Shown in pieces: positions 7,781 through 17,159 of a stretch of 64,000 nucleotides of DNA. The notes below the pieces were generated by a model. It was not told the origin of the DNA and did no database searches. It worked only from the letters and a program-made list of their open reading frames with translations. The stretch comes from SZUA-547 sp963669315 (GTDB lineage: Bacteria > Pseudomonadota > Alphaproteobacteria > Rhodobacterales > Rhodobacteraceae), in contig OY770021.1 in the NCBI GenBank assembly GCA_963669315.1, forward strand, positions 2,294,001-2,358,000, read 5' to 3'. The position numbers were made by a program, and so were the translations under genes. The stretch's first letter is position 1. The number at the start of each line of letters is the position of its first letter.

Positions 7781-9646
7781 ATGAAATTTCGCACGCCCGC
7801 GACAATTGTCATGTCACTCATGGTCGGGGGAGTAGCCCTTGCACAGGATGTAACACCATACTCGCCCGCGGTTGGACGTGAACACCCGACCAATGTCTAT
7901 TTTGGTGACACCCACTTGCACACTAACATTTCATTGGATGCCTATGGTGATGGCAATACAAAAGTCGGCCCGAACGAAGCCTACCGCTACGCCAAGGGAG
8001 AAACCGTGATCAGCGATGATGGTATGGCCAACCGAATGTCCCGACCACTCGACTTTCTAATGGTGGCTGACCATTCTGACTATATGGGTTTGGTGCAAGG
8101 CCTTGCCGAGGGCGACGAAACTCTGCTTGCCTCCAAAGAAGGCGCCAGGTGGGCCCAGATGATCGCCGATGGCAAGCTTGCCTCGCATGTCTTCTCTGAG
8201 TTCATTGGCGATGTCACGAGCAATCAGCCGCGACTTGTCGAGCCAGAATTTGAGATGACCGTCTGGGAGCAGATAATCGACGCTGCCGAAGCCCATAATG
8301 AACCGGGAAAATTCACCGCCCTCATTGGTTTTGAGTACAGTCCATTTCCGGATGGCGACAACATGCACCGCGTTGTTATCTACCGCGATGACAAGGAAAA
8401 GGCGATACAGGTCAAGCCGATAGGAGCCTTTGACAGCGAAGACCCCGAAGATTTGTGGATATGGTTAAAGGCTTACGAGGACAAAACCGGAGGAAAAATT
8501 CTGGCCATTCCGCATAATGGCAACCTCTCCAGCGGCAAAATGTTTGCGTTGCACGGCTTATCTGGAAATGCGCTCACCAAGGAATACGCCGAAACCCGAA
8601 TGCGCTGGGAACCACTTTATGAAGTCACCCAATACAAAGGTGATGGCGAAACCCATCCGTACCTGTCACCAGATGACGAGTTCGCAGACTTTGAGACGTG
8701 GGATAAAGCCAATCTTGCGATGCTGAAACCCCACAAGGACGAGTACTTTCCACACGAGTATGCCCGTTCTGGACTGCAACTCGGTCTCCAGCAACTAGGT
8801 GAACTTGGTGCCAATCCGTTCAAATTCGGAATGATCGGAGCAACCGACAGCCACACAGGGTTTGCTGAGGCCGCAGAAGACAACTTTCTTGGAAAATATA
8901 CAGTGGCGTCACCCAACCCAGACAACGCAAACCGGTGGGAAAAAATCTGGCCGCCGGTCGAAGGTACCGTTGCCAAGATGAACGGTTGGGAAAGTCAGAG
9001 CGCCGGTTACGCAGCCGTTTGGGCCACCGACAACACGCGCGAAGCAATCTGGGATGCGATGATGCGCAAAGAGGTTTATGCCACTACAGGAACCCGCATG
9101 ACTGTCAGACTATTTGGTGGATTTGAATTCACCGAGGCTGAGGCTCTGCGACCTGATATGGCTGGTATCGGCTATGACAAGGGTGTTCCAATGGGCGGAG
9201 ATATTTCTGATGCGCCAAGCGGCAAATCTCCAACGTTCATGGTGGCGGCATTAAGAGACCCCGATGGCGCGAACCTTGATCGAATTCAGATCATCAAAGG
9301 CTGGGTAGACGCTGGTGGCGAGGTTCATGAAAAGATCTACGACGTGTCAGTTTCAGACGGACGGGACATCTCTGACGGCAAAGCTGCCTCCGCAGTAGGC
9401 TCAACTGTCGATGTTGATACAGCGACGTACACGAATGCAATCGGTGACGCCCAACTGGCGACTTGGTGGCAGGACCCTGATTTTGATCCAACGGTATCGA
9501 GTTTTTATTATGCGCGGGTTATCGAAATACCAACCCCCCGCTGGACGGCCTATGATCAGGTTCGGTTTGGCATCGAAATGCCCGCTGAAGTGCCCATGGT
9601 TTTGCAGGAGCGAGCCTATACTTCTCCGATTTGGTACACCCCGTGA
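7781..9646 (+). CDS. Exported DUF3604 protein
   Basis: A 621-residue protein with a signal peptide (MKFRTPATIVMSLMVGGVALAQ, cleavage near residue 21). The body matches the DUF3604 family, which resembles PHP-type metal-dependent phosphoesterases. Metal-ligand motifs are visible: DTHLHT (His45 and His47), MVADHSDY and GATDSHTG. The product likely acts in the periplasm; no substrate is established for the family. GGAG lies 8 bases before the ATG. It stands alone, with the IS element upstream and a repeat-rich intergenic region downstream. Confidence 0.85.
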   Translation: MKFRTPATIVMSLMVGGVALAQDVTPYSPAVGREHPTNVYFGDTHLHTNISLDAYGDGNTKVGPNEAYRYAKGETVISDDGMANRMSRPLDFLMVADHSDYMGLVQGLAEGDETLLASKEGARWAQMIADGKLASHVFSEFIGDVTSNQPRLVEPEFEMTVWEQIIDAAEAHNEPGKFTALIGFEYSPFPDGDNMHRVVIYRDDKEKAIQVKPIGAFDSEDPEDLWIWLKAYEDKTGGKILAIPHNGNLSSGKMFALHGLSGNALTKEYAETRMRWEPLYEVTQYKGDGETHPYLSPDDEFADFETWDKANLAMLKPHKDEYFPHEYARSGLQLGLQQLGELGANPFKFGMIGATDSHTGFAEAAEDNFLGKYTVASPNPDNANRWEKIWPPVEGTVAKMNGWESQSAGYAAVWATDNTREAIWDAMMRKEVYATTGTRMTVRLFGGFEFTEAEALRPDMAGIGYDKGVPMGGDISDAPSGKSPTFMVAALRDPDGANLDRIQIIKGWVDAGGEVHEKIYDVSVSDGRDISDGKAASAVGSTVDVDTATYTNAIGDAQLATWWQDPDFDPTVSSFYYARVIEIPTPRWTAYDQVRFGIEMPAEVPMVLQERAYTSPIWYTP

Positions 9647-9800
9647 GTAAATCGCTCACACCACTTTGAGCCGATAGGTCAAGTTCGACACTAAGACCGA
9701 AGGGCGGCGGTACCCGCACAGCAGCCGTTGGCGCGGCGTGCAGCGAGGGTCCGCTTCCCGCCCTTTCTACGGATGCTGCGCGAACCGCCAATGGGCCGTT

Positions 9801-9853
9801 TGGGCTCAGAGCGGGCATGCGTTGCCTGCGGTAATCGCGGCGGCTTTGGGTCA
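9801..9853. repeat. 53-bp intergenic repeat, copy 1
   Basis: Matches 17864-17916 at 48 of 53 positions, with an uninterrupted identical 3' part (TGCGGTAATCGCGGCGGC followed by TTTGGGTCA). Both copies are non-coding. Confidence 0.6.
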
Positions 9854-9985
9854 GGAACGGTCGTCACGGATTGATTTGGCGATGGCTGCTTACCGCCTAG
9901 AAGCGGCCGCTCATCCGCGCTTCGCCCAACGATGTCCGCTTCAGGCGCTAAAGCCGACGCCCCGAAGAGCGAAGCCGTCGACCGC

Positions 9986-10012
9986 TTCGCGCCAAAACCG
10001 GTAGTTCGTTGC
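9986..10012. repeat. Short dispersed intergenic repeat, copy 2
   Basis: Second copy of the CCGGTAGTTCG-core repeat seen at 2653-2678, here preceded by TTCGCGCCAAAA. Confidence 0.45.
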
Positions 10013-10211
10013 CCTCCGCCTAGACGACCGCTCTGCGGGACGAAGCCAACATCTGGGTCATTTGGACAGATGACCGGTGATGATCCAAAACGGACATCAG
10101 GAGCCACGTTCAACAACATGACGAAGGGGCGCGAGAGTATGGGCCTCTATATCTCACTACTCAAAAATTTAGCCGTGTCGCTTGTACCAGGCGATGTCTC
10201 CGATCATTTTT

Positions 10212-11027
10212 TCACCCCCCGATCGGATTTGGCCCGTCATATGTCCAGCGGTATTTGGGCGGGGTCGGGCCCTTGATCCGGCTGCCCTGCTGCATCTGCT
10301 CCCACGCGTGGGAGAGGACGCCCACAGAGCGGGACAAGCAGAACAGGCCGCGCGACAGCGGCGGTGGAAAGCCCAGCTCGGCGTAAATCACCGCGGTGGC
10401 GCCGTCGATGTTCATCGGAACCGGCTTGCCCGCGCGGGCGTTGAGCGTCGCCTGCACGCAGCGGCCGATCGCGGCGAACTTGCCCTCGCAGGCGCCTTTC
10501 GCCGCCGCCTCGTCCACGAGGCCCAGAAGGCGCGGCGCGCGCGGGTCTTCTGGCTTGTGGAAGCGATGGCCGAAGCCGGGGGCGTAGCGGGTGCGCTCGG
10601 CGGTCCACTTGTCCAGCATCGCCGCGGTGGCGTCTTCGACAGATTTGCCGCCATCCATCTCTGCGGCGATCCAGTTATAAAGCTCCACGGCCTGCTCACC
10701 CGCGCCGCCATGAACGTCGTCGAGGAAGTTGACCGCCGAGGCCATGGCGCCGTTCAGCCCTAGCCCGCAGGTCACAGCCATGCGCGCGGCCGCGATAGAG
10801 GGCGCTTGCGGGCCATGGTCGACCGCCGCCACAAGGGCGCATTCCAGCAGCTTCGCCTGATCCGGCGTCGGCAGATCGCCCCGCATCATCAGCCAGATCA
10901 TTTGCGGGAAAGTCACATTTCCGATCAGCTCCTCCACCGGATGACCGCGCAGGGTGATCTTGCCCGGCGCCATGTCGATGATTTCCGTACGCCACCAGTC
11001 GGAGACGTCCTGCCCCTGTTCGCTCAT
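10212..11027 (-). CDS. Citryl-CoA lyase-like (citrate synthase fold)
   Basis: A 271-residue protein that is a short form of the citrate synthase family, as seen in citryl-CoA lyases, which split citryl-CoA into acetyl-CoA and oxaloacetate. The three catalytic positions are present: His106 in DDVHGGAGE, His154 in GFGHRFHKPEDPRA and Asp208 in NIDGATAVI. The N-terminal domain of full citrate synthases is shortened. Its start overlaps the end of the CoA-transferase gene by 4 bp (ATGA), which indicates translational coupling. Together the two suggest activation of a di- or tricarboxylic acid as a CoA ester followed by cleavage. The exact acid is unknown. Confidence 0.8.
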   Translation of the reverse strand: MSEQGQDVSDWWRTEIIDMAPGKITLRGHPVEELIGNVTFPQMIWLMMRGDLPTPDQAKLLECALVAAVDHGPQAPSIAAARMAVTCGLGLNGAMASAVNFLDDVHGGAGEQAVELYNWIAAEMDGGKSVEDATAAMLDKWTAERTRYAPGFGHRFHKPEDPRAPRLLGLVDEAAAKGACEGKFAAIGRCVQATLNARAGKPVPMNIDGATAVIYAELGFPPPLSRGLFCLSRSVGVLSHAWEQMQQGSRIKGPTPPKYRWTYDGPNPIGG

Positions 11028-12214
11028 ATCGTTCCCTCCGATTTCAGTTTGGCGATCTCGTCAGGCTCCAGTCCCAGCTCGCCCCAGATCGCGTCATTGT
11101 CCCGCCCCAGCTCCGGCGGCGGGGCACCCACCGTCGGCGCCTCGCTGTCCAGCTTGATCCCGGTCGTCACCACATCGATGTCGCGGCCGACGCCGGGGAC
11201 GTTCTCGAACCGGGCCAGAAAGCCACGATCAGCGACTTGCGGCATTTCCAGAACTTCCGGCACTGTCAGCACCGCGCCTGCGGGCACGCCAATCCGGTTG
11301 AACTCCTTGGCCCAGTCGCGGGCAGGGCGTTTCACGAGGGCTTCTTCGATCTCCGCTTTCAACGCGAGACGGTTGGCTTTGCGGACCTCGCGGGTGGCGT
11401 ATTCCGGGCGTTCCAGCAGGTCCTCGCGGCCTATATGCTTTGCCAGCAACTCCCACTGCTCATCTTTGTTGGCGGCGATGTTGATCAGACCGCCACCAGC
11501 CCGGAAGGCGCCGGACGGAGCGGATGTCGGGTTTTCATTGCCATTCGCCTGCGGCTCGACCCCTGCGATCAGATGGTTGGAGATCGCCCAGCCCATGGTC
11601 GCCATCACCGCCTCCAGCATCGAAATATCGATGAATGCGCCGCGCTTTTTTGCGTTCAGCGCTGCGGCGATAGCGAAGGCCGCGGTGATCCCGCCCACCG
11701 TGTCTGCGATGGGATAGCCGACGCGCAGAGGCACCGAGTCCGCGTCGCCGGTGATCGACATCACGCCGGAAGAGCCTTGAATGATCTGGTCATAGGCGGG
11801 GCGGTGGATCCACGGCCCGTCCTGTCCGAAGCCGGAGATGCAGCAATAAATCAGCTTCGGATTGACTTCTTTAAGAATCTCGTAGCCGACGCCCAGCCGG
11901 TTCATCACGCCGGGGCGGAAGTTCTCCACCAGCACGTCGGCGGTCGCGACCAGCTTTTTCAGCAGATCCTTCCCCGCCTCGTGCTTCAAATTGATCGTGA
12001 CCGATTTCTTGCCTGCGTTCTGGGCCAGAAAGGACACGCCCATCAGCTTCTTGTTCAGCTCCGGATCGGCGCCAAGCTGGCGCGCGAGATCACCGCGCCC
12101 CACGGCTTCCACTTTGATGACCTCGGCGCCCAGATGGACGAGCTGATGGCAACAGAACGGTCCGGCCAGAACGTTGGTCAGGTCCAGTACCCGGACCCCC
12201 TCAAGCGGTTTCAT
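11024..12214 (-). CDS. CaiB/BaiF family CoA-transferase
   Basis: A 396-residue family III CoA-transferase. The N-terminus MKPLEGVRVLDLTNVLAGPF and the segments VLVENFRPGVMNRLG, CCISGFGQDGPW, PAYDQIIQGSSGVMS and GYPIADTVGG (with the likely catalytic Asp) are family hallmarks. The ATG at 12214 is used because GGGAG precedes it; it overlaps the TRAP permease end by 14 bp. The enzyme would move CoA from a donor thioester to the imported acid in the cytoplasm, giving the substrate for the downstream lyase. Family certain, substrate inferred only as a carboxylic acid. Confidence 0.9.
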   Translation of the reverse strand: MKPLEGVRVLDLTNVLAGPFCCHQLVHLGAEVIKVEAVGRGDLARQLGADPELNKKLMGVSFLAQNAGKKSVTINLKHEAGKDLLKKLVATADVLVENFRPGVMNRLGVGYEILKEVNPKLIYCCISGFGQDGPWIHRPAYDQIIQGSSGVMSITGDADSVPLRVGYPIADTVGGITAAFAIAAALNAKKRGAFIDISMLEAVMATMGWAISNHLIAGVEPQANGNENPTSAPSGAFRAGGGLINIAANKDEQWELLAKHIGREDLLERPEYATREVRKANRLALKAEIEEALVKRPARDWAKEFNRIGVPAGAVLTVPEVLEMPQVADRGFLARFENVPGVGRDIDVVTTGIKLDSEAPTVGAPPPELGRDNDAIWGELGLEPDEIAKLKSEGTI

Positions 12215-14120
12215 GGCGCTTCTCCCTCGCAAATACATAACCGGCGACCGCGAGCACTACCGCAGCGCCTGCGACGCTGATTAGCGTTTGCGGCGCGAGC
12301 ACGGCGGCCGATCCGGCAGCCAACGCAAGTCGTTCCAGGATGTTGAGCTTGCGCAGCAAGAAACCAACATGCGACGCCGAGAACCCCGCGATTGCGACGA
12401 GTAGCAGCGGGACGAAGAGCGCGGCGTCCCAAAGGCCAGTGCCATCGGCGCCGACGATGATCTCGGGGTGATAGATCCAGGCGATCGGCAGCACGAAGCC
12501 GACCGTTGCGATCCTGAGTGCGCTCAACGCGAGCTTTATCGGATTCTCCTTGGCGATGGCCGCGGCGGAAAACACCGCCAGCGCCACCGGCGGTGTAATG
12601 GCCGAGAGGACCGCATAGTAAAAGACGAAGAGATGTGTCGCCAGCTTGGAGACGCCGAGTTCCATGATCGCGGGACCCGCGACGAAGATCACCATCAGGT
12701 AGGCAGCCGCCGTCGGCAAGCCCATGCCCAGCACCACCGAGCAAAGCGCAGCCAGCAACAGCGCGGCCAGCAGGTTCTCATCGCCGAGAGCCGTGATCTC
12801 CTGGTTCAGTTTCACACCGAACCCGGTGGAAGTGATCGCGGCGATGACGATGCCAATTGCCGCGCAGGACAGCAGCACCGATAGCCCGTCACGGCCGGAA
12901 TCGACTATAAAGCGCATCCAATCAGGGAGTTTCAGCCGCGTGTCCGGTAGGATCATCGCCATCAACAGCAAGACGCCCGTCGCGACCATGCCCGAGAACG
13001 TGGCCGGGAAGCCGCTGAACAGCATGGTCAGCAGTGTGCCGAAAGCGAGGATCAGAAGACCCGCCTGACTGATCCGCTTGCGGTCCCAAACCGGTGACTC
13101 GTCATCCAGCGGAGCGATCTGGAGGCGTCCCGCTTCAAGTGACACAGTCACGGAGAGCGAGAAGAGATAAAGCAGCGCCGGAATGATCGCCGCCATCATG
13201 ATCTCGATATAGGGGATGCCGGTGACGTCGGACATGATGAAGGCGCCGACGCCCATCACCGGCGGCATAATTTGCCCGACGCAGGACGCGGTCGCTTCCA
13301 CCCCGCCTGCGAAGCGGCCTGAATAACCGGCGCGTTTCATCATCGGGATGGTCAGAACGCCGGTCGAGGCGACATTGGCCGGCGCTGATCCGTTGATGGA
13401 GCCAAACATGGCCGACGCGATGATCGCGCATTGTGCGGGACCGGATCGCTTACCCTTAGTCAGCATCAAAGCGAGGTCGTTAAAGAGGTCGCCCGCGCCG
13501 GTCATCCGAAGGCCGACGCCGAGGATTACAAACACTAGAACGATATCGACTACAGCGCCGAGCGCGACGCCGAATATGCCGCGATAGCCGTAGGAAATCT
13601 CAAGCACACGCTCGAGCCGGAAAGGGCGGTGCTCCAGAATGCCTGGCATCAGGTGGCCGAACAGAAGATAGATGCAGGCCAGAGAGACGACGCCTGTCAG
13701 CAACCAACCTTCGGCGCGATGCGCGCCGAGTATTACGACGATCGAGCCGACCGCATAGCAAATCAGGTCCCAGTTATTGGGCAGCCCCTCGCGAAGGTCG
13801 GCGATGTCATCATACTGGTCGGTGAAGTAGAGATAGGCGAAGACCGTTCCGGCGATCAGGATCAGGTTAAAGACGAGGTCAATCCTGCTGCGCTGGCCAT
13901 ATTCATCAGTTAGCGAGGGCTTCAGGCAGAAGATCGCGATCAGGCCAAGCGCCAGCACGGTTCCGTACTGAACTTCGGACGGGAACCGCCCCAGGATCAG
14001 GGTCGCGGTGATGAACACCGGAATGGCGGCCGAGGCGAGCAGGCCGATCGCCTGCATCCACATAAAGGCGGGCCGGTCCTCAGCCTTATCACCGAGGAGG
14101 AGTTCTAGGATCGCGGTCAT
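12201..14120 (-). CDS. TRAP transporter fused permease (4TM/12TM)
   Basis: A 639-residue multi-pass inner-membrane protein that fuses the small and large TRAP permease subunits, the form that works with TAXI binding proteins. Visible features are the many hydrophobic helices, the DctM-like segments GSINGSAPANVASTGVLTIP and GLPTAAAYLMVIFVAGPA, and the VALAVFSAAAIAKENPIKLA stretch. TRAP systems use an ion gradient to import organic acids. The ATG at 14120 has CGGAGA 8 bases upstream. The matching TAXI gene lies upstream, separated by a hairpin terminator that probably lowers permease expression relative to the binding protein. Confidence 0.9.
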   Translation of the reverse strand: MTAILELLLGDKAEDRPAFMWMQAIGLLASAAIPVFITATLILGRFPSEVQYGTVLALGLIAIFCLKPSLTDEYGQRSRIDLVFNLILIAGTVFAYLYFTDQYDDIADLREGLPNNWDLICYAVGSIVVILGAHRAEGWLLTGVVSLACIYLLFGHLMPGILEHRPFRLERVLEISYGYRGIFGVALGAVVDIVLVFVILGVGLRMTGAGDLFNDLALMLTKGKRSGPAQCAIIASAMFGSINGSAPANVASTGVLTIPMMKRAGYSGRFAGGVEATASCVGQIMPPVMGVGAFIMSDVTGIPYIEIMMAAIIPALLYLFSLSVTVSLEAGRLQIAPLDDESPVWDRKRISQAGLLILAFGTLLTMLFSGFPATFSGMVATGVLLLMAMILPDTRLKLPDWMRFIVDSGRDGLSVLLSCAAIGIVIAAITSTGFGVKLNQEITALGDENLLAALLLAALCSVVLGMGLPTAAAYLMVIFVAGPAIMELGVSKLATHLFVFYYAVLSAITPPVALAVFSAAAIAKENPIKLALSALRIATVGFVLPIAWIYHPEIIVGADGTGLWDAALFVPLLLVAIAGFSASHVGFLLRKLNILERLALAAGSAAVLAPQTLISVAGAAVVLAVAGYVFAREKRHETA

Positions 14121-14174
14121 TTTTGGTCTCCGAAACGGGCTAAGATCTCTCTCGGGCGCCATGGCGCTCAAAAA

Positions 14175-14213
14175 GCCGCCGCCCCGAAGTCTGTTCGTGG
14201 TCGGGACGGCGGC
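14175..14213 (-). terminator. Hairpin terminator between TAXI and permease genes
   Basis: On the minus strand a 13-bp GC-rich stem with one mismatch (GCCGCCGTCCCGA / TCGGGGCGGCGGC) is followed directly by TTTTTG. This is a standard intrinsic terminator placed inside the operon. Partial read-through would give more binding protein than permease. Confidence 0.75.
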
Positions 14214-14222
14214 GAGGGAGAG

Positions 14223-15200
14223 CTAAATCATGCCAATTTCCTTGTAGTAACGGGCGGCACCTGGATGCAGATCAGCGGAAATAGCGGTCAGCGCATCCTC
14301 AAGCGTCACCAAGGAGAGACCGGCAGACGCGGAGTTGACCTTCTTGATATTCTCCCACAGCGCCTTGGTCAGGGCGTAAACGGTGTCGTCGTCGATCTCA
14401 CCGCGGACCATGACCTGATAGGGGAAGGTCCAGAAATAGGCGTCCGTCTCAGACTCGACGCGCCCTTCGTAGGCCGTTTCGATCGAAGCAGCCGGGATCT
14501 TCTTGTAGACGTAGTACTCGCCGTTAGTGATTTCGCCGCGGAATTTATCCAGCGTGGCGGGGTCCGGTGAGACGAAGCGTAAGGGGATCTGCCGCGAGGC
14601 GTTGTCGAGCGTCGCGGTCGGCAGCGAGCCCCAGACCAGCGTGGCGTCCATAGTGCCTGCGGCCATCTGCTCCAGAGCTGGGCCATACTTGATCGCTTGG
14701 CCATTCACCTCGCCTCCGATGCCGTGAATATCGAATAGAACCGAAGTCACCTTGCCGGCGTTGCCGCCGGGGCGCCCGGTGCCAACAGTCTTGCCTTTCA
14801 GATCGGTGAAGGCGCGGATGTCACCGTCAGCTCGCGCAACGTATTGCGCCATGCCGACAGGCAGCGCCAGTACGGCCTTCATGGTCTTGTAGCCGTCACG
14901 AAGATGATCGGGATCGTCTTTGTACTTGCCTGTACCGCCAACCGCGTCGAGGTAGTGCGGCGCGCCTACGCCGACAATGTCGACCTCGCCTTGAGCAGCC
15001 TTGCGCATGCCCGAGACGGTGCCGTTCTCGACAACTGTCAGGTTCACACCCGCCGCCTTGGCGAGGCCGGACCACACAACTCCCAACTGATAATCGTCCG
15101 AGGTCGTGGAGACCCCACTGTAGATCACTTCGCCTGCAGAAGCTCCGCCCGCAAATGCGGCAGCGGCAGCGAAAACTGTGGCGCGCAGCAGCGATTTCAT
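14223..15200 (-). CDS. TAXI family TRAP substrate-binding protein
   Basis: A 325-residue periplasmic binding protein. The signal peptide MKSLLRATVFAAAAAFAGGASA is followed by the TAXI-type domain (EVIYSGVSTTSDDYQLGVVWSG, RAFTDLKGKTVGTGRPGG, MAAGTMDATLVWGSLP). The ATG at 15200 is chosen because GGAGG precedes it at good spacing. It hands its ligand to the fused permease downstream. The ligand is probably an organic acid, given the CoA-transferase and lyase in the operon. It is the first gene of the operon, opposite the IclR gene. Confidence 0.9.
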   Translation of the reverse strand: MKSLLRATVFAAAAAFAGGASAGEVIYSGVSTTSDDYQLGVVWSGLAKAAGVNLTVVENGTVSGMRKAAQGEVDIVGVGAPHYLDAVGGTGKYKDDPDHLRDGYKTMKAVLALPVGMAQYVARADGDIRAFTDLKGKTVGTGRPGGNAGKVTSVLFDIHGIGGEVNGQAIKYGPALEQMAAGTMDATLVWGSLPTATLDNASRQIPLRFVSPDPATLDKFRGEITNGEYYVYKKIPAASIETAYEGRVESETDAYFWTFPYQVMVRGEIDDDTVYALTKALWENIKKVNSASAGLSLVTLEDALTAISADLHPGAARYYKEIGMI

Positions 15201-15222
15201 TTCATTTTCCTCCATTGATAAT

Positions 15223-15241
15223 TGTTCTGCTTGACAGAACA
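15223..15241. promoter_or_regulatory. IclR operator candidate
   Basis: A perfect inverted repeat TGTTCTG-CTTGA-CAGAACA lies between the divergent TAXI and IclR genes, 23 bp from the TAXI start. Position and symmetry fit the binding site of the adjacent IclR regulator. Confidence 0.6.
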
Positions 15242-15311
15242 TCGTTCGTATAGTTAGAATACATAGCAATGAAAGATCATGCGGTCTAGTGATTCGTTGA
15301 TGGAGTTCGCC

Positions 15312-16007
15312 ATGGCTGACGAAAAGGGCGTCGAAGCAGTTGATCGCGCCTTCACTCTGTTGGACTGCTTCGATGGGCAGGAAGATACGCTGTCGCTGGC
15401 TGAGCTCGCGCGCCGCAGCGGATTCTATAAAAGCACCATCTTGCGCATCGCCGTCTCGCTCGAGCGCTCGGGATATATGCTGCGCCAGGCCAATGGCGGG
15501 TATCGGCTGGGCCCGACTCTCTGGCGTCTAGGGTCACTTTATCGACAGAGTTTCGAGCTGGGAGAGCACATACGGCCTGAACTCCGGGCGCTGGTCGACG
15601 CGACACAGGAAACCGCGTCCTTCTTCGTGCGTGAAGGCGCAAACCGCGTCTGTCTTTATCGCCGCGAGCCAAGCCGCTCAATTGTGCACCAGCTCGTTGA
15701 AGGGGCGCAGTTGCCGATGGCTTCGATGGGCGCCAGCGCGCAAGTTCTACTTGCTTGGTCCGAAGATATGCCAGTCGAGTTTGCTGAGGTTCGCGAGGCC
15801 GGTTACGCGGTGTCGATGGGCGCGCGAGATGCAGAAGTTGCCGCTGTCTCCGTCCCCTTCTTAGGTGACGACGACGGTCTTAGAGGCGCATTGGCGGTGT
15901 CTGGCCTGATCTATCGCTTTGATGACGCGAATATAGACGCAATCCGCGATGCGCTGTTCGAAAGCGCTGAGCGCTTGTCGAATTCCTATGTCGACACAGA
16001 AAGCTGA
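15312..16007 (+). CDS. IclR family transcriptional regulator
   Basis: A 231-residue regulator. The N-terminal winged helix reads AVDRAFTLLDCFD ... LAELARRSGFYKSTILRIAVSLERSGYM. The C-terminal effector domain includes ETASFFVREGANRVCLYRREPS and a VAAVSVPFLGDDDGLRGALAVSGL core. TGGAG sits 5 bases before the ATG at 15312; in-frame ATGs at 15279 and 15300 are also possible. It diverges from the TRAP/CoA-transferase/lyase operon and is followed 11 bp later by the SMP-30 gene. It likely senses an acid intermediate and controls both units through the palindrome at 15223. Confidence 0.88.
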   Translation: MADEKGVEAVDRAFTLLDCFDGQEDTLSLAELARRSGFYKSTILRIAVSLERSGYMLRQANGGYRLGPTLWRLGSLYRQSFELGEHIRPELRALVDATQETASFFVREGANRVCLYRREPSRSIVHQLVEGAQLPMASMGASAQVLLAWSEDMPVEFAEVREAGYAVSMGARDAEVAAVSVPFLGDDDGLRGALAVSGLIYRFDDANIDAIRDALFESAERLSNSYVDTES

Positions 16008-16018
16008 GAGAACTGACA

Positions 16019-16948
16019 ATGTCGCTTTACCCACCGCCCAAAGATATTGAGACGGAAATCTGGACCAGCGTCCCGAACGAATTCCGCGTCAAGGACACAT
16101 CACCGGAATGGGCGGCCGCAAACAAACCGGGAAAGATGGTCGACAGCTTTCTTGAGGGGCCGAGCTTCGATCGTGACGGCAATCTCTGGGTTACAGACAT
16201 CCCCTATGGGCGGATCTTCAAGATCACCCCCGACAAGAATTGGACGCTCGTCGCGCAATATGACGGCTGGCCGAATGGCCTAGTGATCCATAAGGACGGC
16301 CGCATTTTCGTCGCCGACTACAAACGCGGTATCGTTCAAGTCGATCCGAACACAGGCGACGTCCGCCCCCTCGTCTATCATCGCCATTCCGAACATTTCC
16401 GTGGTTGCAACGACCTTACATTCGACAGCCAGGGGCGGCTCTATTTCACCGACCAGGGGCAAAGCGGCATGCATATGCCGAACGGACGCGTCTATCGCTA
16501 TGATCTGGAGGCGGACCAATTAGACTTGCTGCTCGACACCGGTCAGAGCCCTAACGGCCTACTTTTGAACAAGGCCGAGGACATTCTCTATGTCGCGATG
16601 ACGCGCGGAAATTCGATCTGGCGTGTGCCACTCATGGCCGATGGTACGACCTCGAAGGTCGGCGTTTTCATACAGCTTTCCGGGGGGTTGTCAGGCCCGG
16701 ACGGCATGGCGCTGGATAAGAATGACGGGATCTGGATCGCCCATGCCGGCCACGCCTCGGTCTGGGGGTTCTCCAAGATGGGCGAACCCAAATGGCGCGT
16801 GCGGAGTTGCGCTGGGATCAACACAACGAATATCGCTTTCGGCGGTATGCAGAACAAAATGCTGTACATCGTCGCCTCCGATTCTGGTGACGTGCTGAGA
16901 GCGCAGGTTCACGTCGATGGCCAGCCACTTTATTCGCACTTGAACTGA
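16019..16948 (+). CDS. SMP-30/gluconolactonase family protein
   Basis: A 309-residue six-bladed beta-propeller lactonase-type protein. Family signatures include FLEGPSFDRDGNLWVTDIPYGRI, the metal-site region GCNDLTFDSQGRLYFTDQG and GGLSGPDGMALDKNDGIWIA. No signal peptide is seen, so it is cytoplasmic. Enzymes of this family hydrolyse sugar or other lactones. Close spacing to the IclR gene suggests one transcript, so the lactone may arise from, or lead into, the acid handled by the opposite operon. The substrate is unknown. Confidence 0.85.
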   Translation: MSLYPPPKDIETEIWTSVPNEFRVKDTSPEWAAANKPGKMVDSFLEGPSFDRDGNLWVTDIPYGRIFKITPDKNWTLVAQYDGWPNGLVIHKDGRIFVADYKRGIVQVDPNTGDVRPLVYHRHSEHFRGCNDLTFDSQGRLYFTDQGQSGMHMPNGRVYRYDLEADQLDLLLDTGQSPNGLLLNKAEDILYVAMTRGNSIWRVPLMADGTTSKVGVFIQLSGGLSGPDGMALDKNDGIWIAHAGHASVWGFSKMGEPKWRVRSCAGINTTNIAFGGMQNKMLYIVASDSGDVLRAQVHVDGQPLYSHLN

Positions 16949-17159
16949 TGAGGCGCATTCGATTTCGACTAGCAGGCTGTCTCACACGATCCTGCCCGAC
17001 CGCGGCAGGCGTAACCTAATCAACAGCGCAACCACCATGACTTTTCGGACCAACGCACGGCGGCGTCGCGGCCAAGAACGCAACTAGCGTTCAACGCCAA
17101 CGATCGCCTTGGACATACAGTTGGCGTCACATGCCGAGACATGAAACGGAGGAGCACAA

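Larger units (their letters stand above)
9647..10211. other. Repeat-rich intergenic region
   Basis: This 565-bp stretch holds no convincing gene. It is a mosaic of short dispersed repeats that recur near 2.65 kb and 17.9 kb, and it includes the small inverted repeat GGTCAT-N8-ATGACC near 10058-10077. Confidence 0.5.
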
